64,000 nt of DNA from Pedobacter sp. Leaf216 (GTDB lineage Bacteria > Bacteroidota > Bacteroidia > Sphingobacteriales > Sphingobacteriaceae): the NCBI RefSeq assembly GCF_001421515.1, contig NZ_LMKM01000037.1, positions 1-64,000 of the forward strand, written 5' to 3'. The number at the start of each line of letters is the position of its first letter. Within the stretch, counting starts at the first letter, position 1. The translations under genes were made by a program, and so were the position numbers. The notes under the pieces were generated by a model that was given only the letters and a program-made list of their open reading frames with translations, had not been told where the DNA came from and made no database searches. Shown piece by piece: positions 16,430-25,556 of the stretch.

Positions 16430-17686
16430 CTAACTTTCCGAATACTGATTGTTATTATAAACCAACTTCACTTTTCCTGTAAGTTCAGTACCCAATAACG
16501 GACTGTTTGCCGATTTTGAATAATTACTTGCAGCATTATACAACCATTTTTCTGTCGTATTGAAAACGGTAAAGTTAGCTTCAGCTCCTTCTTCTATTAC
16601 CGGAACAGCTAAATTTAACAATTTACGTGGATTTATAGCCAATTTCTCAGCAATTAAAGTAATATCCAAACCTGCTTTTATTAACAAAGGAAGTACAGTT
16701 TGCAAAGCTATAAGGCCATAATGAGCAATTTCGAACTCCACATTTTTAAATTCAATTTCCTCTGGTCGGTGCTGCGAAGTTATGGCATCAATGGTTCCGT
16801 CTTTTAAACCGGCAATTAGTGCCTTTAAATCTGCTTTTCCCCGTAGTGGTGGCTTAACTTTGTAATTGCTATCAAAATCGCTTAAAAGTTCTTCTGTAAA
16901 CACCAGGTGATGCGCCGTTACATCGCAGGTAACCTGCACCCCATCTTTTTTAGCCTTACGGATCAATGCTACTGCACCTGCGGTAGAAATATTGCTGATG
17001 TGAATTTTAGTATCGTTATAAGCTGCCAGGAAAATATCGCGTGCAATATGCATTTCCTCGGCAAGCGCGGGTAAACCCTTCATGCCCAAAAGCACTGAGT
17101 TTTTACTTTCATTTATTTGCGATTTCCCTGCAATGGATTTATTTTCGGGGTAAACCATTAAAAGCGCATCGAAACCTTTGGCATATTGCAAAGCACGGCT
17201 CATAAAACCGTCATCCTGTATGGCCCTATCACCATCAGAAAAAGCTACAGCACCAGCCTGCTGCATATCAAAAAGTTCGGCAAGTTCTTTTGCTTCACGG
17301 TTCTGGCTTATTGCTCCTACCGGAAAAACATCAACCAAGTTGTTTTTTGCCCTGTTAATTACATATTCTACCTGAGATTTTGATTGTACAACCGGGCTTG
17401 TTTGTGGTAATAAAGCCAATCCGGTAAAACCACCAGCCTTTGCTGTAGCGGTTAAGGTTTGAATATCTTCCTTGGTTTCGAACCCCGGATCGCCGGCTAC
17501 GCAATTTAGATCGAAAAAACCTGGAGTTAAAAAGGCACCTTGAGCATCAAAAACCGTTTCGTTTTTATCGGCAGTTAATTTACCTATGTTTTTAATTTTA
17601 CCATTATCTACCCGAACATCGCATTGTTGAGTGTTAAATTTACTTTGCGGATCGGCAATGGTTACATTTTTAACCAGGAGATTCAT
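16430..17686 (-). CDS. Dihydroorotase-like protein lacking metal ligands (probable pseudoenzyme)
   Basis: This 418-residue amidohydrolase-fold protein aligns with dihydroorotase throughout (TPGFFDL, AGGFTGLALLPQTSP, VTCDVTAHHLVF, KVKPPLRGK). The zinc-binding HxH after PGF-D is replaced by Leu60-Asn61-Cys62, and the late catalytic aspartate region reads TSQHRPEE instead of TDHAPH. It is therefore unlikely to hydrolyse dihydroorotate. Such non-catalytic PyrC homologues can be structural partners of aspartate carbamoyltransferase. An intact dihydroorotase gene lies at 61737. The start overlaps the upstream BatA-type gene by ATGA, so the two are coupled. Confidence 0.85.
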   Translation of the reverse strand: MNLLVKNVTIADPQSKFNTQQCDVRVDNGKIKNIGKLTADKNETVFDAQGAFLTPGFFDLNCVAGDPGFETKEDIQTLTATAKAGGFTGLALLPQTSPVVQSKSQVEYVINRAKNNLVDVFPVGAISQNREAKELAELFDMQQAGAVAFSDGDRAIQDDGFMSRALQYAKGFDALLMVYPENKSIAGKSQINESKNSVLLGMKGLPALAEEMHIARDIFLAAYNDTKIHISNISTAGAVALIRKAKKDGVQVTCDVTAHHLVFTEELLSDFDSNYKVKPPLRGKADLKALIAGLKDGTIDAITSQHRPEEIEFKNVEFEIAHYGLIALQTVLPLLIKAGLDITLIAEKLAINPRKLLNLAVPVIEEGAEANFTVFNTTEKWLYNAASNYSKSANSPLLGTELTGKVKLVYNNNQYSES

Positions 17687-19722
17687 ATTGTTTTTTTTGT
17701 GTTGTTAAAAAATCGGATGAGCAAAATTTCTGCTGCAATAAAAATCAGCGACAAAATTAGACAAAGTTTCCATAAAGTTCGGCCGATTTTATTGGCACCG
17801 GCAATTAATTTAATGGCATCTTTATCGGTATCGAATATTTTCAAATTACTTTTACCTGCCAACAGATCAAGTTCTGCCTTACTCAAATAATGCATATCAG
17901 ATTCGGTTCTGCCACTGTTAAAACTATAAACAGCAACTAATGAATCAGCAAGTTTCAGGTTATAAAAACCCGCATTTTTTATTTGATCGGCGATGTAAAT
18001 CAGTGTTTTCCCATCTGCCTGACGGATTTCGGGAATGGCTTCGAAATGGTCTGCGGTAATTTTTAAACTTTGGTTTTTACCCAACGTAATCTTCTTACTG
18101 GCCAGGGCATTATCATTGCCCAGATTGTAATATAAAGGTGTTTCATTTCCTCCACTTAAGGCTAAGCGGTAAATTAAAGGCACAAAAACCGGATGACGGG
18201 CCAGATTTCCTTCATTGGCATTTAAGCCAGAAGCTGATAAATAAACCTGTCCGTTACCAACAGCATATTTTGAGAAAAAAGGTTTCCTGCCGGGCAATAA
18301 CATAATATCTTCCTTATTCGAGGTATTTTTCTCAACAAAAGAATAATAACGGTTAACAGTTGGCAGATCTAAATTCTTTGGAATTTCTTCAAAAACAGTT
18401 TTGAAGATCGGATTTTGCAAATCGATCTGATCAACCTTTGTTGCTGTTGTATTTAGTGTTTGAATTGCAGGAAGTGATAAAGCAGTTAAAAATGAATTGT
18501 AATTCTGAAAATCAGCATCTAAATCAGGAAACAGAACCACAGATCCACCGGCATTAAGGAAAGTTTTTAACTGTTGTGCCAATCCTGTTGATGGATTTTT
18601 TAGCCCATTTAAAACAATTAATCCATAGTTGGCAAAATTGCTATAATTAACATTGCTTTCAGCATTTTCGGTTAATTTGTAATAACGATCGGCGGCAAAA
18701 AGTGCTTTAATGTAATTGCCTGCACCAGGCCCGTTAATACTTAATACAGGGAAACTTTCGTCTACTTTAAAACTAAATGATAAGGTATCATCGAAAGTTA
18801 CCGGAAAATCTTTAATGCTAATGATGCCTTTTTGCCATCCTGCATATAATCCGGAAAAGTTCAAGGTATCTTTAACTGTTTTACCAGCGGGAATACTTAC
18901 AGCACCTAAACCTTTTTGTTGGTTGTTGATGCTTAATTTTAAGGGGATGTTTTTTGCTTCTTCTTCTGAATAATTTTTTAACTGTACAACCAATCGCTCA
19001 TTGGCACCGGGTTGATGATTTGGCGAAAGCACCCAAACACTATCAACTGCAACATTGGGTAATGTATTGGCATTCAGTTTTAAAAATGAATATTGAATAT
19101 CAGTTTTGGTTTCTAGCTTTTTATTCGTTGAAATATTTTTCTGAAAATCAGAAATTAAAAAACTGTATTTGTTATTTGCTCCTGTCAAAATGTTTGCTTG
19201 CCGGTTCAGAATTTGCTGCAGGTTTCTATTCGCTGCAGAGATTTTTACATCATCAAGGGCTTTTAAAAACTCTTCTTCATTTAAAAGTCGTTGGTGTTTT
19301 CCTTCGAAATTATTGGTTAGCAGTTGAAAACGATCATTGATACCAAAACTTTTCATGAGTTCTTTGGCTCTTCTTTTCGCTTCATCAAGCAAGTTACCAT
19401 CTTTATTGATGGCTTCCATACTGTAAGAATTATCGATATAAATGCTCACTAAATTATTAGCGGCAGTTGTTTTTTGATTTTGCTCTGGTATATAGGGTTG
19501 GGCAAATGCCAGCACCAAAAACACAATAGCCAAAACCCTCGAAAGCAGTATTAACAGGTTTTTAAGTTTTTCTTTGGAAGAGTTTTGCTGTTCTACCTCT
19601 TTTAGAAGCTGAACGTTAGAGAAATAAACTTTTTTAAACTTCCTGAAATTGAATAAATGAATGATAACCGGAATGGCAACCGATATTAGTGCGAAAAGAA
19701 AGCCCGGATAAAGGAAATTCAT
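17683..19722 (-). CDS. BatA-type membrane protein with von Willebrand-like region
   Basis: This 679-residue protein has the BatA N-terminal membrane domain: NFLYPGFLFALISVAIPVII followed by HLFNFRKFKKVYFSNV and a second helix (NLLILLSRVLAIVFLVLAFA). A VWA-like region begins VSIYIDNSYSMEA near residue 87, and its DxSxS metal-site variant reads DNSYS. A large periplasmic part and a final helix near 653-671 follow. In Bacteroidota this family sits with aerotolerance-type (Bat) genes, but the role is not established. It is coupled to the dead dihydroorotase gene. Confidence 0.88.
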   Translation of the reverse strand: MNFLYPGFLFALISVAIPVIIHLFNFRKFKKVYFSNVQLLKEVEQQNSSKEKLKNLLILLSRVLAIVFLVLAFAQPYIPEQNQKTTAANNLVSIYIDNSYSMEAINKDGNLLDEAKRRAKELMKSFGINDRFQLLTNNFEGKHQRLLNEEEFLKALDDVKISAANRNLQQILNRQANILTGANNKYSFLISDFQKNISTNKKLETKTDIQYSFLKLNANTLPNVAVDSVWVLSPNHQPGANERLVVQLKNYSEEEAKNIPLKLSINNQQKGLGAVSIPAGKTVKDTLNFSGLYAGWQKGIISIKDFPVTFDDTLSFSFKVDESFPVLSINGPGAGNYIKALFAADRYYKLTENAESNVNYSNFANYGLIVLNGLKNPSTGLAQQLKTFLNAGGSVVLFPDLDADFQNYNSFLTALSLPAIQTLNTTATKVDQIDLQNPIFKTVFEEIPKNLDLPTVNRYYSFVEKNTSNKEDIMLLPGRKPFFSKYAVGNGQVYLSASGLNANEGNLARHPVFVPLIYRLALSGGNETPLYYNLGNDNALASKKITLGKNQSLKITADHFEAIPEIRQADGKTLIYIADQIKNAGFYNLKLADSLVAVYSFNSGRTESDMHYLSKAELDLLAGKSNLKIFDTDKDAIKLIAGANKIGRTLWKLCLILSLIFIAAEILLIRFFNNTKKTI

Positions 19723-19847
19723 TAAAAACCAAAGATAGAAAAATTATGGAACTGCGAATAACTTTTGTTATTAACTATTATCAATGTTACTTTAAGTTTG
19801 ATAAGTTATAGCCCTAAGATGAATATATTATGGATTCTAATAAAAAG

Positions 19848-19953
19848 AATCGTCATTGCGAGAAGGAACGACGAAGCAATCTTACAAAATAGATTTTAGT
19901 AATGACATCAAGATTGCTTCGCCGGCTGAAAAAGCCTTCTCGCAATGACGATT
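19848..19953. repeat. Complete REP-like inverted repeat
   Basis: A perfect 19-bp outer arm AATCGTCATTGCGAGAAGG (19848-19866) pairs with 19935-19953. An 11-bp inner arm CGAAGCAATCT (19872-19882) pairs with 19911-19921. This is a long cruciform-forming element in the 250-bp gap between two minus-strand genes. A fragment of the same family occurs at 10493. Confidence 0.85.
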
Positions 19954-19974
19954 CAGTGCATTGATCTTATTAAC

Positions 19975-20379
19975 CTAATAACTAAACCCCGGAAATTCAA
20001 TATTTACAATTTTCCAGCTGCCGTTATATAATGCAAAGTAAAGTTTGAAAGGCCCGCTTATAATTTTTGATTGTTTTTGGATAACAGCTCTATAACCAGC
20101 TACGCCTTCAACAAAGCCCATACCTTTGCCTTCGTTCATTAATTCAAAATTAACATCGATAATATCATATCTACCGCCAACATATTCATCAGAACGACCG
20201 AACACACCTTTTAAACGTCCAATAATTACATCCTTGCCGATAATTTTATTACCCGGGAGGATAAAAAAATCATTCAGTTCGTTGGTGATGGCCTTCGATT
20301 GTTTAAACCAAGAATTTATAAATCTAATGGCACTATTTACGATATCAGCCTGATTATTGAATGCAGGGGTCTCTTCCAT
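19975..20379 (-). CDS. Small NTF2/SnoaL-like protein, function unknown
   Basis: This 134-residue soluble protein begins with a helical segment (ADIVNSAIRFINSWFKQ) and continues as strands ending GPFKLYFALYNGSWKIVNIEF. The helix-then-sheet order and the closing W-K-I-V strand resemble the NTF2-like fold used by many small ketosteroid-isomerase-like and nuclease-adaptor proteins. The similarity is by eye only, and no catalytic residues can be assigned. It follows the transpeptidase gene by 19 bp on the same strand. Confidence 0.6.
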   Translation of the reverse strand: MEETPAFNNQADIVNSAIRFINSWFKQSKAITNELNDFFILPGNKIIGKDVIIGRLKGVFGRSDEYVGGRYDIIDVNFELMNEGKGMGFVEGVAGYRAVIQKQSKIISGPFKLYFALYNGSWKIVNIEFPGFSY

Positions 20380-20398
20380 TTTGCAAAATAAAGCTTTC

Positions 20399-21961
20399 TT
20401 AGCGATACTTTTTCATCGCAGCCCAAAGTTTTTCATCCATACCATAAACATCAGGTCTGTATTCAATCTTATCATTTTGCGCCCAGGCCGTAATATAAGT
20501 GATAATTAATGGCACAGCTTTTTTCGGTCCGAACCATGCTGGTTTAAGTTGAAAAGCTTTGGTGGTATCTGCCTTTTGCGCCATCCGTTTTTTATACCAT
20601 TTTACATGTGTGCTATCGATCGGTGGCAAATCTACCTCTGCCCTAAGCTTATCATAAGTGTAAGAATCCTTTACCAAAAGTTCGGCAAATTCTAGCGGTT
20701 TTTCTATGCGCACACAACCATGACTGATGGCCCGGTTAGTAAGGTTAAATCCATTTTTATTATTGGTGTCGTGAAGGTAAATACTAGAGCTGTTATCGAA
20801 GATAAATTTGAACTTCCCTAAGGCATTTCCACCACCCGAACCTTGCTTAAATTTGAAGGGTAATTTATCACGCGAATACTTGCTCCAATTGATTGTATCC
20901 GGCTCTCCAATCAGCTTGTCTTTATAGTAAACTTTGATGTTACTATTAGATAAATAAAAAGGATCTTTTCGGGCCATCCAATAGATCTCACTTTGTGCAA
21001 TACTTACCGGAATATTCCAGATTGGATTGGCCTGAATAGAATTGATTTTACTGAACAACAATGGCGTTTCGTGGTTCTTAGGTTTATCATCCAAATTGCC
21101 CGATTTTGCAAAGGCTTTTAACTTCTCATCATATCCATTTTCTCGCTTGCCACCTACACATACTTTCATTGAAATTACGGTATCTTTTTTATCCAGCCAG
21201 GTTAATCTAAAATCAGGAATATTTACCTGCACATAGGTATCTCCTGTCTCCGGCATTTTCCAGCGAAACCTTTCCATATTTAAAAGTAAAATTCGCTTTT
21301 CGTCTTCGCTATTTGCCGCTAAATATGCTGATTGTAACGCTTTATATTGCGCTGATTTTGGCTGAACAGATCTTAAGCTATCAACCAGGCTTTTACTGTT
21401 TAAAAAATTAATCATTCCCAGGCTATCCGGACGCTTAACCTTGATGTAATAACGCGAAAAAATTGCACGCGGATTAACCACTCCGTATTTGAGGTAATTG
21501 GTATAATTTAAATAGGCATTTGCCGATAACAGCTCCAGTTTGGCAATTACAGGATAACTTTCATCAACTTTTTTAAATTTATTGGCAGTTAATTCATCCA
21601 GTAAACCTTTAATTTCTTCACCTTTAAAAATTTTAGGGTTGAAACCGTGTACCTGGCTTTGATTTAAATAGTTTACGAGCGAATCTAATTCACCATTGAT
21701 GTAGAATTGAGTTACCAGCCTAGGCTGTGTATAATTATTGGCATAAAAAGCCTTAATCGTTTTAGGATTAACAAATTTAGCTGAAAGACTGTCCATTGTC
21801 TTTACAAAAATGCTATCATAAGCTACAGTATCGAAATCTTTGTAAATTTTATTTTTAAAATGCTCAGATAACACTTTACCGATCTCGGGCGGGCTTTTAA
21901 ACCATCCACAGGCAGAAATAAACAAAATAAACGGTAAAATTAGAAAGCGAAACTTTTTCAA
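20399..21961 (-). CDS. L,D-transpeptidase, YcbB/LdtD-like lipoprotein
   Basis: This murein L,D-transpeptidase makes 3-3 crosslinks or attaches proteins to peptidoglycan. The YkuD domain carries HDTNNKNGFNL and the catalytic SHGCVRIEKPLEFAELL, whose Cys lies 105 residues before the C terminus. An N-terminal scaffold region precedes it, as in LdtD. The TTG start chosen gives a lipoprotein signal (LKKFRFLILPFILFISAC) with lipobox ISAC. A GTG 16 codons upstream would bury it. The product has about 520 residues, normal for this subfamily. It is the first gene of a minus-strand pair divergent from the his operon. Confidence 0.9.
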   Translation of the reverse strand: MKKFRFLILPFILFISACGWFKSPPEIGKVLSEHFKNKIYKDFDTVAYDSIFVKTMDSLSAKFVNPKTIKAFYANNYTQPRLVTQFYINGELDSLVNYLNQSQVHGFNPKIFKGEEIKGLLDELTANKFKKVDESYPVIAKLELLSANAYLNYTNYLKYGVVNPRAIFSRYYIKVKRPDSLGMINFLNSKSLVDSLRSVQPKSAQYKALQSAYLAANSEDEKRILLLNMERFRWKMPETGDTYVQVNIPDFRLTWLDKKDTVISMKVCVGGKRENGYDEKLKAFAKSGNLDDKPKNHETPLLFSKINSIQANPIWNIPVSIAQSEIYWMARKDPFYLSNSNIKVYYKDKLIGEPDTINWSKYSRDKLPFKFKQGSGGGNALGKFKFIFDNSSSIYLHDTNNKNGFNLTNRAISHGCVRIEKPLEFAELLVKDSYTYDKLRAEVDLPPIDSTHVKWYKKRMAQKADTTKAFQLKPAWFGPKKAVPLIITYITAWAQNDKIEYRPDVYGMDEKLWAAMKKYR

Positions 21962-22037
21962 AATGTTAATTTTATGATACAAAATAAGTGTTGTTGGCAA
22001 TAAAAACACGATAATGGCAAATTAAGTGCCATTATTT

Positions 22038-22067
22038 TTTGTTTTCCCATTTCAAACGCTATATTTG
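22038..22067 (+). promoter_or_regulatory. Bacteroidota-type promoter of the his operon
   Basis: TTTG (22038-22041), an 18-bp spacer and TATATTTG (22060-22067) match the TTTG / TAnnTTTG housekeeping consensus of the phylum. Transcription would start near 22073, about 40 nt ahead of the leader peptide start. Confidence 0.7.
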
Positions 22068-22111
22068 CCATCGCATATCAGCTAAAGTATTGATACTGGC
22101 AGAAATAATTT

Positions 22112-22159
22112 ATGAATTTAACTTTGAACCATCACTTACATTTACACCATCGCCGATAG
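22112..22159 (+). CDS. hisL: His operon leader peptide
   Basis: This is a 15-codon frame reading MNLTLNHHLHLHHRR and then TAG. Five of its 15 codons are His, including two adjacent pairs, and it lies between the his promoter and hisG. Its stop codon falls in the loop of a hairpin, and a terminator follows. This is the arrangement of ribosome-mediated attenuation. When charged tRNA-His is scarce, the ribosome should stall on the His codons and change which hairpin forms. The function is inferred from position and codon content. The symbol follows the enterobacterial convention. Confidence 0.8.
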   Translation: MNLTLNHHLHLHHRR

Positions 22160-22198
22160 GCGATATGATATGTTTGTTTTGTACTTCAAAACTTTTTT
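22149..22198 (+). terminator. His attenuator: hairpin plus rho-independent terminator
   Basis: ATCGCC-GATA-GGCGAT (22149-22164) forms a 6-bp hairpin at the end of the leader peptide. GTTTTG-TACTT-CAAAAC (22176-22192) followed by six T residues (22193-22198) is a rho-independent terminator 38 bp before hisG. Leader translation would control which structure forms. Confidence 0.7.
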
Positions 22199-22236
22199 CC
22201 GTAAAATAATTTCTTGTTCACTCTATATTCAATACT

Positions 22237-23088
22237 TTGAAAACACTTAAAATCGCTATCCAAAAATCGGGTAGGTTAAACGAAAAATCTGTAGAAATAC
22301 TTAAAAACTGTGGTTTATCTTTCGAAAACTACAAAAGTTCACTCATCTCAACCGTTACCAATTTTCCCTTAGAAATTCTTTTCCTCCGCGACGATGATAT
22401 TCCAGAATATGTTCAAGACGGTATTGCCGACTTAGGTATAGTTGGAGAAAATGTAATTGTAGAAACCAAAGCCGAAGTAGATTATCTTCAAAAATTAGGC
22501 TTCGGAAAGTGTACTTTAAAAATTGCAGTTCAGGCCACAAGTAATATTCAAAATCTTGAAGAATTAAACGGCAAAGCCATCGCTACTTCTTATCCTGTTA
22601 TCCTCGAAAAATTCTTAAACGAAAAAGGCATACAATCTGACATCAGAACCATTTCAGGATCGGTAGAAATTGGTCCGGGCTTGGGTTTAAGTGATGCCAT
22701 TTTCGACATCGTTTCTACAGGCGGAACATTAAAGAGCAATGGCCTAAAACCTTTTGCAGATGTAATGCAATCTGAAGCGGTTTTAATCGGAAACAAATCA
22801 ATTGCCGACAATCCTGAAGTTGCAGAATTGCTTCAACGCATCCGCTCAGTACTCAGTGCAAAATCTAACAAATACGTGGTACTAAACGTATCAAAAGATA
22901 ACCTTCAAAAAGTAGTGGATTTATTGCCAGGTGTTAAAAGCCCAACAGTTGTTCCGCTGTTCGAACCAAACTGGGTAGCCGTGCATTCTGTAATTGCCGA
23001 AGAAGATTTCTGGGATAAAATAAACAGTTTAAAAGCTGCTGGTGCCGAAGGTATTTTAGTAATGCCAATTGAAAAAATAATTAAGTAA
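22237..23088 (+). CDS. hisG: ATP phosphoribosyltransferase (long form)
   Basis: This enzyme catalyses the first step of histidine synthesis, joining ATP and PRPP. The 283-residue product is the long HisG form with a C-terminal regulatory domain (about 205-283) that binds histidine, so no HisZ is needed. Signatures are KIAIQKSGRLNEKSVEIL at the N terminus, DLGIVGENVI and the PRPP loop region ISGSVEIGPGLGLSDAIFDI. The start is TTG, since no ATG fits. It is the first structural gene after the attenuator. Confidence 0.96.
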   Translation: MKTLKIAIQKSGRLNEKSVEILKNCGLSFENYKSSLISTVTNFPLEILFLRDDDIPEYVQDGIADLGIVGENVIVETKAEVDYLQKLGFGKCTLKIAVQATSNIQNLEELNGKAIATSYPVILEKFLNEKGIQSDIRTISGSVEIGPGLGLSDAIFDIVSTGGTLKSNGLKPFADVMQSEAVLIGNKSIADNPEVAELLQRIRSVLSAKSNKYVVLNVSKDNLQKVVDLLPGVKSPTVVPLFEPNWVAVHSVIAEEDFWDKINSLKAAGAEGILVMPIEKIIK

Positions 23089-23137
23089 AATCGTTTAAAT
23101 TCATATTAACTATTAGTTAATTTAAAATTATAAAACA

Positions 23138-24418
23138 TTGAAAATCTACAATTATAAAGATTTATCTGAATCAAAAATTGAAGAACTTTGTTCAAGGCAG
23201 ATTGAAGACGATAAACTGGTTGAAGAACGGGTAACTGACATCATCAGCACGGTAAAAAAAGATGGTGACCAGGCACTTTTCAATTTCGCAAAAGCATTTG
23301 ATAAGGTTGATTTGGACAAACTGTTTTTAGATGCAGAAGAATTGAAATCAATCGCATCTACCATCCCTGCTGATGCAAAAAAAGCAATTGATACAGCATA
23401 TCAAAACATCAAAGCTTTTCACCAATCGCAATTAAAAAACGAAGATAAAATTGAAACAATGCCGGGCGTTGTATGCTGGCGCGAATCGAGGGCAATTGAA
23501 AAAGTTGGACTTTACATTCCTGGAGGAACAGCAGTTTTACCGAGCACATTTTTAATGCTTGCTACTCCGGCAATCATTGCCGGCTGTAAACATATTGTGG
23601 TATGTTCTCCTCCGCAAAGTGATGGTAAAACCAATTGTTATTTAGCTTACTGCGCGGTGCTATTGGGAATCGATAAAATATACCTGGTTGGAGGCGCACA
23701 GGCTGTGGCTGCAATGGCTTTCGGAACGGAAAGCGTACCTCAGGTATATAAAATCTTTGGCCCTGGCAACCGTTACGTTACAACGGCAAAAACAATGGTT
23801 CAAAATAAGGTGGCTATTGATATGCCTGCAGGTCCTTCGGAAGTATTGGTCATCGCTGATGAAACTGCCAATCCGTCATTTGTTGCTGCAGATCTACTTG
23901 CTCAGGCTGAACATGGTGTTGATAGTCAGGCAATTTTGGTATCTACTTCAAATCAGATTATCGTTGATACCTTGAAAGAAATTGAAAATCACCTCACTAT
24001 CCTACCACGGCAAGAAATTGCAGCTAAGGCCATAGCAAATTCTTATGCGGTTTTAGCTGAAAACCTGGATGTTGCAATGAAATTTTCAAATGAGTATGCT
24101 CCAGAGCATCTGATTTTAGCAACTGAGCATTTTGAAAGCCTGATTCCATTAATTGTAAATGCAGGATCTGTATTTTTAGGCAACCTTACACCGGAAAGTG
24201 CTGGCGATTATGCCTCAGGAACAAACCATACTTTACCAACCAGCGGTTTCGCAAAAGCATATTCTGGGGTATCAACAGATGCTTTTTTAAAGAAGATAAC
24301 TTTTCAGCACCTGTCTCAGGAAGGGCTAAAAAACATCGGCAATACGGTTGAGATTCTTGCGGAAGCAGAAGGATTACATGCGCACAAGAATGCAGTAACT
24401 ATAAGGCTTAAAAATTAG
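23138..24418 (+). CDS. hisD: Histidinol dehydrogenase
   Basis: This is a zinc-dependent, NAD-linked enzyme that oxidises L-histidinol to histidine in two steps. The 426-residue protein shows GLYIPGGTAVLPSTFLM, the NAD region VGGAQAVAAMAFGTESVP, the GPGNRYVTTAK motif, and the metal and catalytic residues in AEHGVDSQAILV and YAPEHL. The start is TTG (KIYNYKDLSESK). It lies 49 bp after hisG in the operon. Confidence 0.97.
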   Translation: MKIYNYKDLSESKIEELCSRQIEDDKLVEERVTDIISTVKKDGDQALFNFAKAFDKVDLDKLFLDAEELKSIASTIPADAKKAIDTAYQNIKAFHQSQLKNEDKIETMPGVVCWRESRAIEKVGLYIPGGTAVLPSTFLMLATPAIIAGCKHIVVCSPPQSDGKTNCYLAYCAVLLGIDKIYLVGGAQAVAAMAFGTESVPQVYKIFGPGNRYVTTAKTMVQNKVAIDMPAGPSEVLVIADETANPSFVAADLLAQAEHGVDSQAILVSTSNQIIVDTLKEIENHLTILPRQEIAAKAIANSYAVLAENLDVAMKFSNEYAPEHLILATEHFESLIPLIVNAGSVFLGNLTPESAGDYASGTNHTLPTSGFAKAYSGVSTDAFLKKITFQHLSQEGLKNIGNTVEILAEAEGLHAHKNAVTIRLKN

Positions 24419-24514
24419 ATTAGATCACTATCTTCAATATGCAGCGTGCTAAATTTAGTTCAGCACTTAAAAAGTCCCTGAACTAAATTAAGAGTGACGA
24501 ATAAAAATATAAAA

Positions 24515-25555
24515 ATGGACATTAACGATTTAGTAAGAGAAAATATAAAAAACCTTCGCCCCTACTCTACTGCGAGGGACGAATTTAAAGGGCAGGCATC
24601 TGTTTTTTTAGATGCAAATGAGAACAGTTATGGTTCGCCGCTACCAGCAAATTATAACCGTTATCCTGATCCTTTGCAACTCGATTTAAAAGATGCAATC
24701 AGCAAAATAAAAGGCGTACCAATTGAAAATACTTTTTTAGGAAACGGCAGCGATGAAGCGATAGATTTATTGTTTCGTGCATTCTGTAACCCAGGGAAAG
24801 ATAACGTAATTGTGCTGCCACCAACTTATGGAATGTACGAAGTTTCGGCCAACATTAACGATGTAGAAATCCGTAAAGTGAGCCTGCTTCCAAACTTCCA
24901 ATTGGATATGGAAAAGATTGCAGAAACCATTGATAAAAACACAAAATTAATCTTCATTTGTTCGCCAAATAATCCGACCGGAAATTCGATAAACCGCGAA
25001 GATATTGAAACCATTTTAGCCAACTTTAATGGCATCGTTGTAGTAGATGAAGCGTACATAAATTACGCCCGCCAAAAGACGTTTATCCAGGAGTTAACCG
25101 AGTACGGAAACCTGGTGGTTTTGCAAACTTTTTCCAAGGCTTGGGGGCTCGCCGCTTTACGTTTGGGCATGGCATTTTCATCAACAAAAGTGATCGATGT
25201 TTTGAATAAGATTAAGCCACCTTACAACATCAATCAGGCCACGCAGGATTTAGCTTTTGAAGCCTTAAAAAATATCGCTCAGGTGAACGATTGGATTAAA
25301 GAATCTGTTGCAGAAAGAGACCGTTTAAGCAAAGCATTAACCACATTAAATATTGTTAAAAAAGTATATCCTTCTGATGCTAATTTTATCCTGACAGAAG
25401 TTACCGATGCACTGAAAATTTATGATACTTTAGTTGAACAGGGCATCATTGTACGCGACCGTTCTAAAGTAACTTTATGTGAAGGATGTTTAAGAATTAC
25501 CGTGGGTACAAAAGAAGAAAACGACAAACTATTAACTGTTCTAGAGAATTTTTAA
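24515..25555 (+). CDS. hisC: Histidinol-phosphate aminotransferase
   Basis: This PLP-dependent fold-type I enzyme converts imidazole acetol phosphate to histidinol phosphate. The protein of about 346 residues starts MDINDLVRENIKNLRPYS. A GTG seven codons upstream is possible, but the ATG fits the family better. The PLP lysine lies in LQTFSKAWGLAALRLGM. PNNPTG and VVDEAYINYA are the cofactor-contacting motifs. It is followed by hisB after a single base, so the two are tightly linked. Confidence 0.97.
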   Translation: MDINDLVRENIKNLRPYSTARDEFKGQASVFLDANENSYGSPLPANYNRYPDPLQLDLKDAISKIKGVPIENTFLGNGSDEAIDLLFRAFCNPGKDNVIVLPPTYGMYEVSANINDVEIRKVSLLPNFQLDMEKIAETIDKNTKLIFICSPNNPTGNSINREDIETILANFNGIVVVDEAYINYARQKTFIQELTEYGNLVVLQTFSKAWGLAALRLGMAFSSTKVIDVLNKIKPPYNINQATQDLAFEALKNIAQVNDWIKESVAERDRLSKALTTLNIVKKVYPSDANFILTEVTDALKIYDTLVEQGIIVRDRSKVTLCEGCLRITVGTKEENDKLLTVLENF

Positions 25556-25556
25556 A

